Of a DNA stretch of 64,000 bases, positions 8,696-17,146 are shown piece after piece. Below the pieces are notes generated by a model. It saw only the letters and a list, made by a program, of their open reading frames with translations. It searched no databases and was not told where the DNA came from. Each line of letters starts with the position of its first letter. The stretch's first letter is position 1. The stretch comes from G965197715 sp965247615 (GTDB lineage: Bacteria; Chloroflexota; Dehalococcoidia; Lucifugimonadales; UBA1127). The DNA is taken from contig OZ252022.1 of the NCBI GenBank assembly GCA_965247615.1, positions 1,240,001-1,304,000 of the forward strand, in the 5' to 3' direction. Both the position numbers and the translations under genes were made by a program.

Positions 8696-9331
8696 CTAGG
8701 CTGCGGGGTTCCAGGGGTTGTCCCAGCGGTCCTGGAACGCGACCTCTTCCACGGGCTTGCGGCGGCTGCCGCCGAAGTGCTCATCGTCGGCGGGGAATCC
8801 CATGGGAATGAGGGCAGCTGTGTCCACGTCCTCCGGGATGCCCAGGAGATCCCTTAGCTCGTCCTCCATGTGGTGGTGGCCGGTGGTGATGACGGTGCCC
8901 AGGCCCAGACCGCGGGCCGCCAACATGAGGTTCTGTACTGCGGGGAAGATGGAGGCCCATCGGACCACGTTCGCGGGGGAGTCGTCCCTGGGGATGCAGG
9001 CCAGGATTATGACCGGGACGTCCCCCATGTGCTCTCTGAGGTCGGAGGCGGAGGTGGCCAACCGGCCTGAGGATGGGGTGCGATCCAGGCCAGTCTGCGC
9101 GTTCCTGGTGTCGCGGCGCAGCTGGGCCTCTCGGTAGATGGCGCCGACGCCGCGCTTCGTCTCCGGGTCTGTGACGACGATGAAGCGCCAGGCCTGCCGG
9201 TTGCTGGCGCTGGGGGCGCGAACGGCGGCGCTGAGCACTTCATGGATGAGCTCCGGCGGCACCGGCTCCGGCTTGAAGTGACGGATGGCGCGCTGGCTAT
9301 TCATGGCTTCGAAGAGGTCAAAGGCGGGCAT
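8696..9331 (-). CDS. Nitroreductase family protein
   Basis: This 211-residue FMN-dependent NAD(P)H oxidoreductase has the typical opening AMNSQRAIRHFKPEPVP, PSASNRQAWRFIVVTD for FMN phosphate binding, and the helix ending AARGLGLGTVITTGHH. The C-terminal region (GIPEDVDTAALIPMGFPADD) matches the IPMG(Y/F)P motif of the family. Physiological substrates in this family range from nitroaromatics to quinones and flavins, so none is assigned. A gap of 124 bp separates it from gmk on the same strand. Confidence 0.88.
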   Translation of the reverse strand: MPAFDLFEAMNSQRAIRHFKPEPVPPELIHEVLSAAVRAPSASNRQAWRFIVVTDPETKRGVGAIYREAQLRRDTRNAQTGLDRTPSSGRLATSASDLREHMGDVPVIILACIPRDDSPANVVRWASIFPAVQNLMLAARGLGLGTVITTGHHHMEDELRDLLGIPEDVDTAALIPMGFPADDEHFGGSRRKPVEEVAFQDRWDNPWNPAA

Positions 9332-9455
9332 GGCTCTCTCCCTGGCAGTCGTGTGGCGTCAAGTCGTTACCGAGAGGGTACATGTTTCGGGAGCGGACCT
9401 CCAGTGCTCACGGAAAGGTAGCGGAGGTCGGCGCCTGGAGGGCAGCGCGGCTGGT

Positions 9456-10061
9456 CTACAGGCTGACGGTGCGCGGAGGGTCGCGGCGCCGCTCCTGGTC
9501 GATGATCTCCAGGATGAGTTGGACGGCCTCGTCGAGGCGCCCTTCGTGGTTGACCACTACGTGATCGAAGGCGGCGGCGTGCCCCATCTCGGCCCGGGCG
9601 GTCCGGAGCCGCAGGTTCATGTCCACGTCGCCTTCCGTCTTGCGCTGGCGCAGACGGGGCTCCAGCTCCGCCAGGGTTGGCGGCACCAGGAAGATCAGGA
9701 CGGCGTCCGGCGCCTGGCGCCGGATGGTGGCCGCGCCCTGAACGTCGGCCTTGATCATGGTGTCCTTGCGCTGTTTCAGGGCGTCCTGGACCTGCTTCTT
9801 GGGCACGCCGTAGCGGTTGCCGTACACCTGGGCCCACTCCAGGAACCCGTCCTGGGACACCATGCGGTCAAACCGTTCCGAGCTGAGAAAGATGTAGTCC
9901 TGTCCGTCGCGTTCGGCGGGCCGCATGGGCCTCGTTGTGGCGGTGATGGTGTAGTGCATCTGGTGGCCCAGCTCCTGCATGCGCGTCAGGACAGCGTCTT
10001 TGCCGGCGCCCGACGGCCCGGACAACACGATGAGAAGGGGCGGCGGGTCACCTGGCTGCAT
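9456..10061 (-). CDS. gmk: Guanylate kinase
   Basis: This 201-residue kinase converts GMP and ATP to GDP and ADP. The P-loop GPSGAGKD is at residues 15-22, followed by the GMP-binding TTRPMRPAERDGQDYIFLS region and KADVQGAATIRR. It overlaps the 3' end of aroA by 14 bp on the same strand and is the last gene of a tyrA-aroA-gmk run. In many bacteria a cytidylate kinase follows aroA. The motifs here are clearly those of guanylate kinase. Confidence 0.95.
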   Translation of the reverse strand: MQPGDPPPLLIVLSGPSGAGKDAVLTRMQELGHQMHYTITATTRPMRPAERDGQDYIFLSSERFDRMVSQDGFLEWAQVYGNRYGVPKKQVQDALKQRKDTMIKADVQGAATIRRQAPDAVLIFLVPPTLAELEPRLRQRKTEGDVDMNLRLRTARAEMGHAAAFDHVVVNHEGRLDEAVQLILEIIDQERRRDPPRTVSL

Positions 10062-11409
10062 TGGCTGCTCCTGTGCTGAGAGATTGAAGGTGGGACCAGA
10101 AGGCGGGGTAGGAGACGCCGGCGGCCTCCGCGCCCTCGATGATGGTCTCGCCCTGGGAGACCAGTCCGGCGATGGCCATGGTCATGGCGATGCGGTGGTC
10201 GCCGTAGCTCTGGCATACGGCCCCGTGGAGCTCCACGGGGCCGTTGATGATCATGCCGTCGCGCTGCTCCGCGTCGTCGGCCACCGGGCTCCCCTGGTAT
10301 GCGGAGGAGATGTCCGCCCCCAGGCTCCTGAGCCCCTCAACGGTGGCCCGTATCCGGTCCGACTCCTTGACGCGAAGCTCCTGCGCATCGCGGATAACCG
10401 TCGTGCCCCGGGCGTAGCAGGCGGCGAGGGCCAGCACGGGCAACTCGTCGATGAGCTGAGGGATCATGGCGCCCGCGATCTCGGTGCCCTCCAGGGGGCT
10501 GGACTGGACGACGATATCGGCGGCGGGCTCGCCGCCGTCGTCGCGAACGTTTCGGAACTCCACGACAGCTCTCATGGACTCCAAGACGCTGAGTATCCCC
10601 GTGCGTGAGGGGTTGATGCCGACGCCCTCCACGCTGATCCTGGCCCTGGGGTGGCAGCATCCGGCCACCAGCCAGTAGGCGGCGCCGCTGATGTCGCAGG
10701 GCACCCGGACGTCGATGGAGGTGAGGTCGGACGGTCGCACGGCGATACGCAGGCCGTCCTGCTCCACCTGTCCGCCCATGGCCCGGAGCATCCGTTCCGT
10801 GTGGTCCCGGGAGGCCGCGGGCTCGTGGACGATGGTCTGGCCCCGGGCGTGCAGCCCGGCGATGAGCAGGCAGGACTTGAGCTGGGCGCTGGCCACCGGC
10901 ATCTCGTACTCGATGCCTTGCAGGCCTCCGCCGCCGAAGGCCAGAGGGGCCTTGGTGCCGCCTCCCCTCCCCATGACCTGTGCACCCATCTCCCGGAGGG
11001 GGCGCACGATGCGATCCATGGGCCGGGAGCGCAGGGACCGGTCACCGGTGATGACACTGAAGAAGGCTTGGCCCGCCAGGAGCCCTGAGACCAGGCGCAT
11101 GGTTGTGCCGCTGTTGCCCGAGTCCAGGACCTCGTCCGGCTCACGGAGGCCGTCCAGGCCCTTGCCGTGGATGATGAAGCGGTCCTCGGCCTCGTCTCCG
11201 CTGGGCGCGGGCTCGTGCTCAATGTCGACGTGGAGGCCGCGCAGGCACCGGAGCATGGAGGTTCGGTCATCGCCGGCGCAGAAGTTGGTGACCAAGGCGG
11301 TACCGCTGGCGATGCTGTTCAGAAGCGCGGCGCGGTGTGAAATGGACTTGTCCCCTGGGGGCGCTACGGCGCCCTCGAGGAGCTTGGGAGATGAGACGCG
11401 CTCCTGCAT
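10048..11409 (-). CDS. aroA: 3-phosphoshikimate 1-carboxyvinyltransferase (EPSP synthase)
   Basis: This 453-residue enzyme joins shikimate-3-phosphate and phosphoenolpyruvate in the sixth step of the shikimate pathway. Visible motifs are PPGDKSISHRAALLNSIA near the N-terminus, LDSGNSGTTMRL at about residues 95-106, the SLRSRPMDRIVRPLREMGA helix and RVKESDRIRA in the C-terminal domain. It lies 3 bp downstream of tyrA and overlaps gmk by 14 bp, so one mRNA is likely. The length is at the upper end of the family's normal range. Confidence 0.96.
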   Translation of the reverse strand: MQERVSSPKLLEGAVAPPGDKSISHRAALLNSIASGTALVTNFCAGDDRTSMLRCLRGLHVDIEHEPAPSGDEAEDRFIIHGKGLDGLREPDEVLDSGNSGTTMRLVSGLLAGQAFFSVITGDRSLRSRPMDRIVRPLREMGAQVMGRGGGTKAPLAFGGGGLQGIEYEMPVASAQLKSCLLIAGLHARGQTIVHEPAASRDHTERMLRAMGGQVEQDGLRIAVRPSDLTSIDVRVPCDISGAAYWLVAGCCHPRARISVEGVGINPSRTGILSVLESMRAVVEFRNVRDDGGEPAADIVVQSSPLEGTEIAGAMIPQLIDELPVLALAACYARGTTVIRDAQELRVKESDRIRATVEGLRSLGADISSAYQGSPVADDAEQRDGMIINGPVELHGAVCQSYGDHRIAMTMAIAGLVSQGETIIEGAEAAGVSYPAFWSHLQSLSTGAANAAR

Positions 11410-11412
11410 GCG

Positions 11413-12411
11413 CTAGACCTTTCGGTACTTGGTCTTGTCCTTGTCGTCCCGGTCGGTGAGATCCCGCATGCGCTTGGCCAGCCGGTCCCCCATGAGCAGG
11501 CTCATCATGGAGTCGGAGGCACGGGGCATCTCTTCGCCGGGGCGGCGCTCCCCGGATTCTCCGGCCAGCCAGCGGGTGCGCGCCTCCCACGTGGATATGA
11601 AGGTCTTTTCCAGGGCCTTTTCGTCGTCGTTGATCTGGTTCCGAATGCCGTACAGCTCCTTGATGCACTCGTCGATCCAGTGGACGATGCTCTCCTTGTT
11701 GGTGAGGCAGATGTCCCGGTGCATGATGGGGTCGCCGGAGGCCAAGCGAGTGATGTCGCGATAGCCGTTGGCGGCCAGGCGGGACATCTCCCGCCAGCCC
11801 GGGCTCCGAGCGGTGGCGCCCACCAGTCCCGTGGAAAGAATGAAGGGCAGGTGGCTCACGGCGGCGACGTAGCTGTCGTGCTCCTCCGCGTCCACGAAGT
11901 AGGGCGTGGCGCCGACGGTCTCCGCCAGGGCGGCAATGGAGCTGGCGGCCTCCTTGGAAGCTCCGGGCGCGGGGCACACGGCGAAGACAGCGCCATTGAA
12001 GAGGTCCGCATCGGCGGCCTCCGGGCCGGACTCCTCCTTGCCCGCCATGGGGTGCCCGCCCACGAAGTCCGCCTCCGGGCGCAGGTACTGTTGGGCCCAC
12101 TGGAGCACCCGTGCCTTGGTGCTGCCGGTGTCCGTGACCAGGGTCCCGGGGTCAACGTTGGGGCCAATGAGCTCCAGCGTTTCTTTGATGGCCATGACGG
12201 GCGTAGCCAGGATGATCAGCCGCGCCCCTTCGACGCTGCTGGGCAGATTGTAGCTGGTCCTGTCTACGGCGCCTCGCTTGCGGGCTGTGGCGCTGGCGCC
12301 GGAGTCACGATCATGTCCAATTATCTCAACGTCCTTCAGCCCGGCCTTCTTCAGGGCAAGGCCCATGGACGTACCGATAAGGCCCAGACCGATGATGCTA
12401 ATCCGCTCCAC
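11413..12411 (-). CDS. tyrA: Prephenate dehydrogenase
   Basis: This 332-residue NAD(P)-dependent dehydrogenase oxidatively decarboxylates prephenate on the way to tyrosine. The N-terminal Rossmann motif ISIIGLGLIGTSMG (residues 4-17) is followed by the conserved DTGSTKARV and FVGGHPMAGKEESGPEAAD blocks. The C-terminal third carries KYRKV and the helical dimerisation region. It heads a tyrA-aroA-gmk run and is preceded by an extended -10 box. Confidence 0.95.
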   Translation of the reverse strand: MERISIIGLGLIGTSMGLALKKAGLKDVEIIGHDRDSGASATARKRGAVDRTSYNLPSSVEGARLIILATPVMAIKETLELIGPNVDPGTLVTDTGSTKARVLQWAQQYLRPEADFVGGHPMAGKEESGPEAADADLFNGAVFAVCPAPGASKEAASSIAALAETVGATPYFVDAEEHDSYVAAVSHLPFILSTGLVGATARSPGWREMSRLAANGYRDITRLASGDPIMHRDICLTNKESIVHWIDECIKELYGIRNQINDDEKALEKTFISTWEARTRWLAGESGERRPGEEMPRASDSMMSLLMGDRLAKRMRDLTDRDDKDKTKYRKV

Positions 12412-12485
12412 GATTCCACCTCTTCCCAGGTTGAGACCCCGGGCCCTTCCGTCTGAGGCTCGACGCCCACTGTGTGACTGCGGCC

Positions 12486-12494
12486 ATTATACCA
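12486..12494 (-). promoter_or_regulatory. Extended -10 promoter of the tyrA-aroA-gmk operon
   Basis: On the minus strand the sequence reads TGGTATAAT, a TG-extended consensus -10 box about 75 bp before the tyrA start. No matching -35 hexamer is visible. Confidence 0.5.
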
Positions 12495-12550
12495 GGGAGG
12501 GCGTCTTGTTTGGCTAGACCGGCGGCCTGGAGTCGTTGGGGGCGGGTCGT

Positions 12551-13255
12551 TCAGAAGACGGGGTGGCCCACCACGGCGCCGCTGAGCAGGTTCACCACAG
12601 GGCCGATGACACGGAAGAGGATGCGGGTCCCGAAGAAGATGTCTGCGCCAATGACGGCGATGAGGAGGCCCGGCCCCCAGGCCTCGATGCGTTGGTAGGA
12701 GCGGGCCAGGTTCCGGGGAAGGAGGCCCGGCAAGACCTTGGAGCCGTCCAGCGGGGCGATGGGAATGAGGTTGAATACCGCCAGCACCAGGTTGAACAGA
12801 ATGCCGGTGAACAGGCCCAGGCCGACGAAGTAGGTGGTGGTGGAGCTGAAGAACTGCGCTTCCACGCTGAAGGGCCAGGGCACCAGTCCGACTCTGAATG
12901 GGATGGCGAGGACGATGGCCGTGAGCAGGTTCGAGAGCGGGCCCGCGAACGCCACCAGGGACATACCACGCAGGGCGTTGCGCCCGAAGGCCAGGGCGTT
13001 TACCGGCACCGGCTTGCCCCAACCGAAGCCCACTAGCAGCAGCATGAGGCTGCCCATGGGGTCAAGGTGCACCAGGGGATTCAGGGAAAGGCGGCCCAAC
13101 CGCCGGGCCGTTTCGTCGCCGAGGCCGGTTGCCGTGAGCGCGTGGCTGAACTCATGGACCGTGATGGCGAGGACCAGCGCGGTGAGGGACACTAGCAGGA
13201 AGATGAAGAAGTTGGCGGGGTCTTGGGTGATGAGTCCAAGGTTGCGCAGGATCAT
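12551..13255 (-). CDS. Site-2 protease family (M50) intramembrane metalloprotease
   Basis: This 234-residue membrane protein carries the HEFSH zinc-binding motif in its first long transmembrane helix (HExxH at about residues 34-38). The third ligand motif NLIPIAPLDGSKV is in a later helix. Five or six hydrophobic segments are present, and there is no PDZ domain, so it belongs to the short YwhC-like branch rather than RseP. It would cleave membrane-embedded substrates, which cannot be predicted here. It starts 9 bp downstream of the acidic-tailed unknown gene. Confidence 0.9.
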   Translation of the reverse strand: MILRNLGLITQDPANFFIFLLVSLTALVLAITVHEFSHALTATGLGDETARRLGRLSLNPLVHLDPMGSLMLLLVGFGWGKPVPVNALAFGRNALRGMSLVAFAGPLSNLLTAIVLAIPFRVGLVPWPFSVEAQFFSSTTTYFVGLGLFTGILFNLVLAVFNLIPIAPLDGSKVLPGLLPRNLARSYQRIEAWGPGLLIAVIGADIFFGTRILFRVIGPVVNLLSGAVVGHPVF

Positions 13256-13264
13256 GGCGTCGGT

Positions 13265-14050
13265 CTAGAAGTCGCCGTCGTCATCGTCGTCCCCGTCCTC
13301 TTCTTCCTGTCCCGGCCGGCCCGCGGCAGCGAAGGATGGTTGCGGGATGTACGCTGACGGCCGATCGCTCCTGCCCTTGCGCTTAGGAAGCTCCTTGACG
13401 CGCTGACTTAGTGTTTCCAGGGCGTCGCTTTCAGCCTGGTCCAGGTTCAGAACAAGGCCCTCGACGCCAATGTTGCGCAGGCATTCCAGCTCCCAGGCTG
13501 ACGGTGCGCCGTTGACGGGCAGCAGGAAGCACTTGCCTATCTGATTGCGGTGGGCCGCCAGCTCCAGCAGCGTCTCGATAGACAGCTTCTTCGGCGGGGA
13601 CTGGGAAAAGAGGGCTGCGTCCACCGGCAGGTCCTCCAGGATGTGCCCCTGCTCCTTGTCCAGGTCCGGCGTCACCACCAGGAGACGACCGAGATCCTCG
13701 TCCTGGAGGGCATCGAGCGCAACGCCGTTGGGCAGAAAAGCGATGAAGTCGCACCCCTTCTCCCGGAGCGCATCCGCCGTGACCTGGTCGCTCTGCTGGA
13801 GGCGTATGCCCCAGGGTGTATCACCTAAGCACGCCGCCGCGTTTGCCACGGAATCGATGTCCAGCTCGCTGGGAGTGAAGAGCACCCCGTCGGCCTGGCC
13901 CTGCTGTACGGAAGCCGCCTTTCCTTCTTCGGCGGTGGACGCGACGACCACGAAAGCGGGGGTGGGCTGCTGCCGGGCCGAGACCCCGAATCCCATGGGC
14001 GGCGGAGTGGACTTGCCAACCTGCTCGATGCGTTCGATAAGCTTGCTCAT
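13265..14050 (-). CDS. Unknown protein with an acidic C-terminal tail
   Basis: This soluble 261-residue protein is not assigned to a family. Alternating short beta and alpha stretches such as AFVVVAS, DGVLFT, CDFIAFLP, LLVVTPD, DAALFS, KCFLLPVNG and VEGLVLNLD suggest a beta/alpha (TIM-like) barrel. A linker with basic (KELPKRKGRS) and Pro/Ala-rich segments follows, and the protein ends in an almost purely acidic tail of Glu and Asp. It lacks a signal peptide or membrane segment. It precedes a site-2 protease gene by 9 bp, so the two are probably co-expressed. No catalytic motif is recognisable. Confidence 0.75.
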   Translation of the reverse strand: MSKLIERIEQVGKSTPPPMGFGVSARQQPTPAFVVVASTAEEGKAASVQQGQADGVLFTPSELDIDSVANAAACLGDTPWGIRLQQSDQVTADALREKGCDFIAFLPNGVALDALQDEDLGRLLVVTPDLDKEQGHILEDLPVDAALFSQSPPKKLSIETLLELAAHRNQIGKCFLLPVNGAPSAWELECLRNIGVEGLVLNLDQAESDALETLSQRVKELPKRKGRSDRPSAYIPQPSFAAAGRPGQEEEDGDDDDDGDF

Positions 14051-14262
14051 GCCTCTCCCAATGTCATGCTGTTGGGGCGCTAGAGTGTGTACACGTGCGC
14101 CAGTTGAATCTTACCACAGAGGCGGAGCTCTCCCTAGCGGCCGAGGGCGATGCGAATTGCCAGGGAGCCCGGCGCGGGGCTGCCGGGCATCTTCGAATGG
14201 AGGGCCTCAATGTCGGAGGCCGCAGTCCCGTATGGGGGACCGCGGCCGGGTTCGAGCCTGCT

Positions 14263-14276
14263 CCGGTGCTATAATC
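14263..14276 (+). promoter_or_regulatory. Extended -10 promoter of thiL, predicted leaderless
   Basis: The 14-mer CCGGTGCTATAATC holds a TGC extension and a perfect TATAAT at 14270-14275. The thiL ATG begins at 14283, only 7 nt after the -10 box, where the first transcribed base is expected. No ribosome binding site can fit, so a leaderless mRNA is predicted. The same 14-mer occurs on the minus strand at 2559-2572. Confidence 0.7.
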
Positions 14277-14282
14277 TTGGCT

Positions 14283-15278
14283 ATGAAGGTAAGAGATCTG
14301 GGCGAATTCGGCCTCATCGACCGGTTGACGGCTCGGGTCGCGGCAAGCGCCTCGGCTCGGCAGGACCGGGAGCGGCTGGTCCTGGGCATCGGCGACGACG
14401 CCGCGGCCTGGCGCTGCGACGGCGGCCTGGAGCTCTGCACCACCGATACCATGGTGGAAGGGGTCCACTTCACACTGGAGACGGCGTCCTGGGCGGACGT
14501 CGGGTGGAAGGTGCTGGCGGTGAACCTTAGTGATATCGCAGCCATGGGGGGGTCGCCCCTGTACGCCGTGGTGACCTTGGGGCTGCCCGAAGACTTGGAG
14601 GCCGCAGCCGTGGACGCGCTCTATGACGGCATGCTGGACTGCGCCGCGGAGTACGGAGCGGCCATCGTGGGCGGCGACGTCGTGCGCTCTCCCGCGGCCT
14701 TTGTGACAGTCGCAATGACGGGGTCAACGCCGGGCCCCCTGCTGACCCGCGCCGCGGCTCACCCCGGCGATAAGGTGGCCGTGACCGGGAAGCTGGGCGG
14801 CTCCGGCGCCTGGCTGGCGGCGGCGCGCCGGGGGGCCCCGCTGGCCCCGGAGGTGGCGGAGTCCCTGCGGGTCTCCCACCTGCGCCCCCGGCCGCGGCTG
14901 GCGGAAGGGCAGGCGCTGCGGGAGGCCGGCGTGCGGTGCGCCATCGACGTCAGCGACGGGCTGGCGGCGGATTTGGCTCACGTCTGCGAAGCCAGCGGCG
15001 TCGGCGCACGCCTGGATGCGGAGCGCATCCCCGTCCACCCGGCGGTGCGCCGGACGCTGCCCAGCGAAGCCCTCGCCCTGGCGCTGGGGGGCGGCGAGGA
15101 GTATCAGCTGCTCTTTACCGCGACTCCGGACGCGATGGCTGAGGCCCGGGGGCGCTTGCCAGGCGGCTTCACGGTCATCGGCGAGGTCGTGCAGGGCCCT
15201 CCTGCACGAGTGTCAGTGATGGGGCCCTCAGGCGAGATACTCGTGGATTCCGCCGGATGGGACCACTTTCGCTTATGA
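14283..15278 (+). CDS. thiL: Thiamine-monophosphate kinase
   Basis: This 331-residue kinase phosphorylates thiamine monophosphate to thiamine diphosphate, the last step of cofactor synthesis. It opens with LGEFGLIDRL and then shows GIGDDAAAW for Mg-nucleotide binding, TTDTMVEGVHF, and AVNLSDIAAMGGSPLYAVVTLGLP. CAIDVSDGLAADLAHVCEASGVGA marks the C-terminal half, and GGGEEYQLLFT is near the end. The reading frame is open much further upstream, but this ATG matches the family N-terminus and sits 7 nt after a consensus -10 box. No other thiamine gene or TPP riboswitch is seen nearby. Confidence 0.95.
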   Translation: MKVRDLGEFGLIDRLTARVAASASARQDRERLVLGIGDDAAAWRCDGGLELCTTDTMVEGVHFTLETASWADVGWKVLAVNLSDIAAMGGSPLYAVVTLGLPEDLEAAAVDALYDGMLDCAAEYGAAIVGGDVVRSPAAFVTVAMTGSTPGPLLTRAAAHPGDKVAVTGKLGGSGAWLAAARRGAPLAPEVAESLRVSHLRPRPRLAEGQALREAGVRCAIDVSDGLAADLAHVCEASGVGARLDAERIPVHPAVRRTLPSEALALALGGGEEYQLLFTATPDAMAEARGRLPGGFTVIGEVVQGPPARVSVMGPSGEILVDSAGWDHFRL

Positions 15279-15420
15279 GAATACTTGACGTAATGGGAAA
15301 CTGGAAAAACTCCTCTGTGGGTGGGTCCCGCCGCCCCTCTTCCGGCAGATCATGCCTTGCAGGCCGCTTCGACGTCTCCAAGGGAGGACTGCCGCAGCCC
15401 TCCGGCGCCGGGAGGACTGC

Positions 15421-15951
15421 ATGACCGAGCAATTGCGCAGCGTGGTGGAGTTGGTCAGCGCTTCCGCCGAAGAGACCCAGGGGATCGGCCGCGCCCTTGG
15501 GGAGCGCGCCCAGCCCGGCGACCTGTTCCTGCTGGTTGGCGGACTTGGCGCCGGCAAGACGACCCTCACTCAGGGCATCGCCTGGGGCCTGGGCGTCCGG
15601 GAGCACGCCCGGAGTCCAACCTTTGTCCTGATGGCGCAGTACCAGGGGAGGCTTCCCATCTATCACATAGACCTGTACCGGGTTGACAGCGTGGAAGAGG
15701 CCCTGGACCTGGGGCTGGACGACTACCTCTGGGGCGATGGCGTATCGGTGGTGGAGTGGGCCGACCGGGCCGCCGAGGCGTTCCCCGGAGACCATCTGAC
15801 GGTGCACCTGGAGCTCATCGGAGAGGAGTCCCGGCGGCTTCGCCTGGAGGCCAGAGGGACCCGGTATGAGGAACTGCTGGCGGACGCAGCGGGCACGCTG
15901 GCGCCGGCGGACGGCGCAGGTCCCGGTCGACCCCCCGAGGAACAGGCGTGA
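15421..15951 (+). CDS. tsaE: tRNA threonylcarbamoyladenosine biosynthesis ATPase TsaE
   Basis: This 176-residue P-loop ATPase works with TsaB and TsaD in making the t6A modification of ANN-decoding tRNAs. The Walker A motif GGLGAGKTTLTQGIA is at about residues 40-54. The family signature SPTFVLMAQYQG and YHIDLYRVDS follow. The ATG at 15421 is preceded by GGGAGG and agrees with the usual length. Its stop overlaps the next gene, tsaB, so the two are translationally coupled. Confidence 0.94.
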   Translation: MTEQLRSVVELVSASAEETQGIGRALGERAQPGDLFLLVGGLGAGKTTLTQGIAWGLGVREHARSPTFVLMAQYQGRLPIYHIDLYRVDSVEEALDLGLDDYLWGDGVSVVEWADRAAEAFPGDHLTVHLELIGEESRRLRLEARGTRYEELLADAAGTLAPADGAGPGRPPEEQA

Positions 15952-16685
15952 TGGAGCTTGCCATCGACACCTCCACACGGTACGCGGCGGTCGGCCTGAG
16001 CCAGGGCGGCGAGCCGCTGGCAGAGCTGACGTGGCGCTCGGAGCGGAACCACACCATGGAGCTAATGCCGTCGGTGCAACGGCTGTTGGCGGGAGCCGGG
16101 GTCCAGGTCCGCGACCTGGGTGCGGTCTTTACCGCCATCGGCCCGGGAGGTTTCAGCGCGCTGCGGGTGGGGATGAGCGCCGCCAAGGGTATGGCCGAGG
16201 CGCTCGACATCCCTCTGGTGGGAGTGGGCACCCTGGAGGTCGAGGCCTTTCCGTACGCGGACGCGGGCCGCCCGGTGTGCCCCATCCTGGAGGCAGGACG
16301 GAGTGAGGTTGCCTGGGGTCTGTTCCAGCAGGAGGAAGACTGCTGGCGGCGCCTCAGACCCGGGCAGATCACATCGGTCGAAGAGCTGTGCGAGGAGCTG
16401 CCCGCCGGCGTCATCCTGTGCGGCGAGGGGCTATGGACGGTCCGCCCGCGACTGCTCCCGGACGCCGTGGAGCGGGCGGTCCTGATCGCGCCGCCGCCAC
16501 CGACGCGGAGGGCGTCGGTCCTTGCCCGGTTGGGCGCGCAGCGCTTGGCCGAGGGCCGGGTGGATGACCGCGCCGCGCTCCAGCCGCTCTACCTGCGAAG
16601 TCCCAGCATCACGCCGCCCAAGGAACCGGGGCGGCAGAGAGTCCAGAGAATTAGTGGGGACACTCCCAAAGGAGGAACACGTTGA
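15948..16685 (+). CDS. tsaB: tRNA threonylcarbamoyladenosine biosynthesis protein TsaB
   Basis: This 245-residue member of the ASKHA-fold TsaB/YeaZ family is the partner of TsaD. The N-terminus MELAIDTSTRYAAVGL, the MELMPSVQRLL helix and GPGGFSALRVGMSAAKGMAEAL are diagnostic. GTG at 15948 and ATG at 15951 are both possible starts just behind GAGG. The last 30 residues are a basic, Pro-rich extension not expected in the fold. It overlaps tsaE at its start and ndk at its end by 4 bp. No tsaD lies in the window. Confidence 0.93.
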   Translation: MMELAIDTSTRYAAVGLSQGGEPLAELTWRSERNHTMELMPSVQRLLAGAGVQVRDLGAVFTAIGPGGFSALRVGMSAAKGMAEALDIPLVGVGTLEVEAFPYADAGRPVCPILEAGRSEVAWGLFQQEEDCWRRLRPGQITSVEELCEELPAGVILCGEGLWTVRPRLLPDAVERAVLIAPPPPTRRASVLARLGAQRLAEGRVDDRAALQPLYLRSPSITPPKEPGRQRVQRISGDTPKGGTR

Positions 16686-17146
16686 CCGATCCGGAACGGA
16701 CCCTGGTGCTCCTGAAGCCCGATGCTCTGCAGCGCGGGCTCGTGGGGGCGATCCTGTCCCGCCTGGAAGCGCGGGGCCTCAAGTTTGTGGGCATGAAGCT
16801 GGTGCAGATCGACCGCGAGCTAGCGGGGCGTCACTACGCCGCGCATGAGGGGAAACCCTTCTTCGCCGGCCTGGTGGAGTTTATCACCGCGTCGCCGGTG
16901 GTCGCCATGGCGGTCCAAGGGCGACGCGCCGTGACCGTGGTGCGCGAGAGCGTGGGCGCGACGGACCCCGCCAAGGCGGCGCCGGGCACCATTCGGGGCG
17001 ACTTTGGCCTGGATATATCGCGGAACCTGGTCCACGCCTCGGACTCCAGCGAGGCTGGGGCCCGCGAGATAGCGCTGTTCTTCGGCGAGAACGAGCTTGC
17101 CGACTGGCCCCGGAAGGTGGAGGACTGGATTACTGGATCTGAATGA
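16682..17146 (+). CDS. ndk: Nucleoside diphosphate kinase
   Basis: This 154-residue enzyme equilibrates NTP and NDP pools through a phosphohistidine. It begins RTLVLLKPDALQRG and carries the active-site NLVHASDS motif with His118. A Gly of the usual NxxHGSDS is replaced by Ala. The TTG start overlaps the tsaB stop, and AAGGAGG lies just before it. Its 3' end overlaps the convergent rsfS gene by 17 bp. Confidence 0.95.
   Translation: MTDPERTLVLLKPDALQRGLVGAILSRLEARGLKFVGMKLVQIDRELAGRHYAAHEGKPFFAGLVEFITASPVVAMAVQGRRAVTVVRESVGATDPAKAAPGTIRGDFGLDISRNLVHASDSSEAGAREIALFFGENELADWPRKVEDWITGSE

Noticed and set aside
14051..14282. TPP riboswitch upstream of thiL
   Set aside because: No conserved TPP-box sequence or pairing pattern was seen, and the predicted transcript starts at the ATG.
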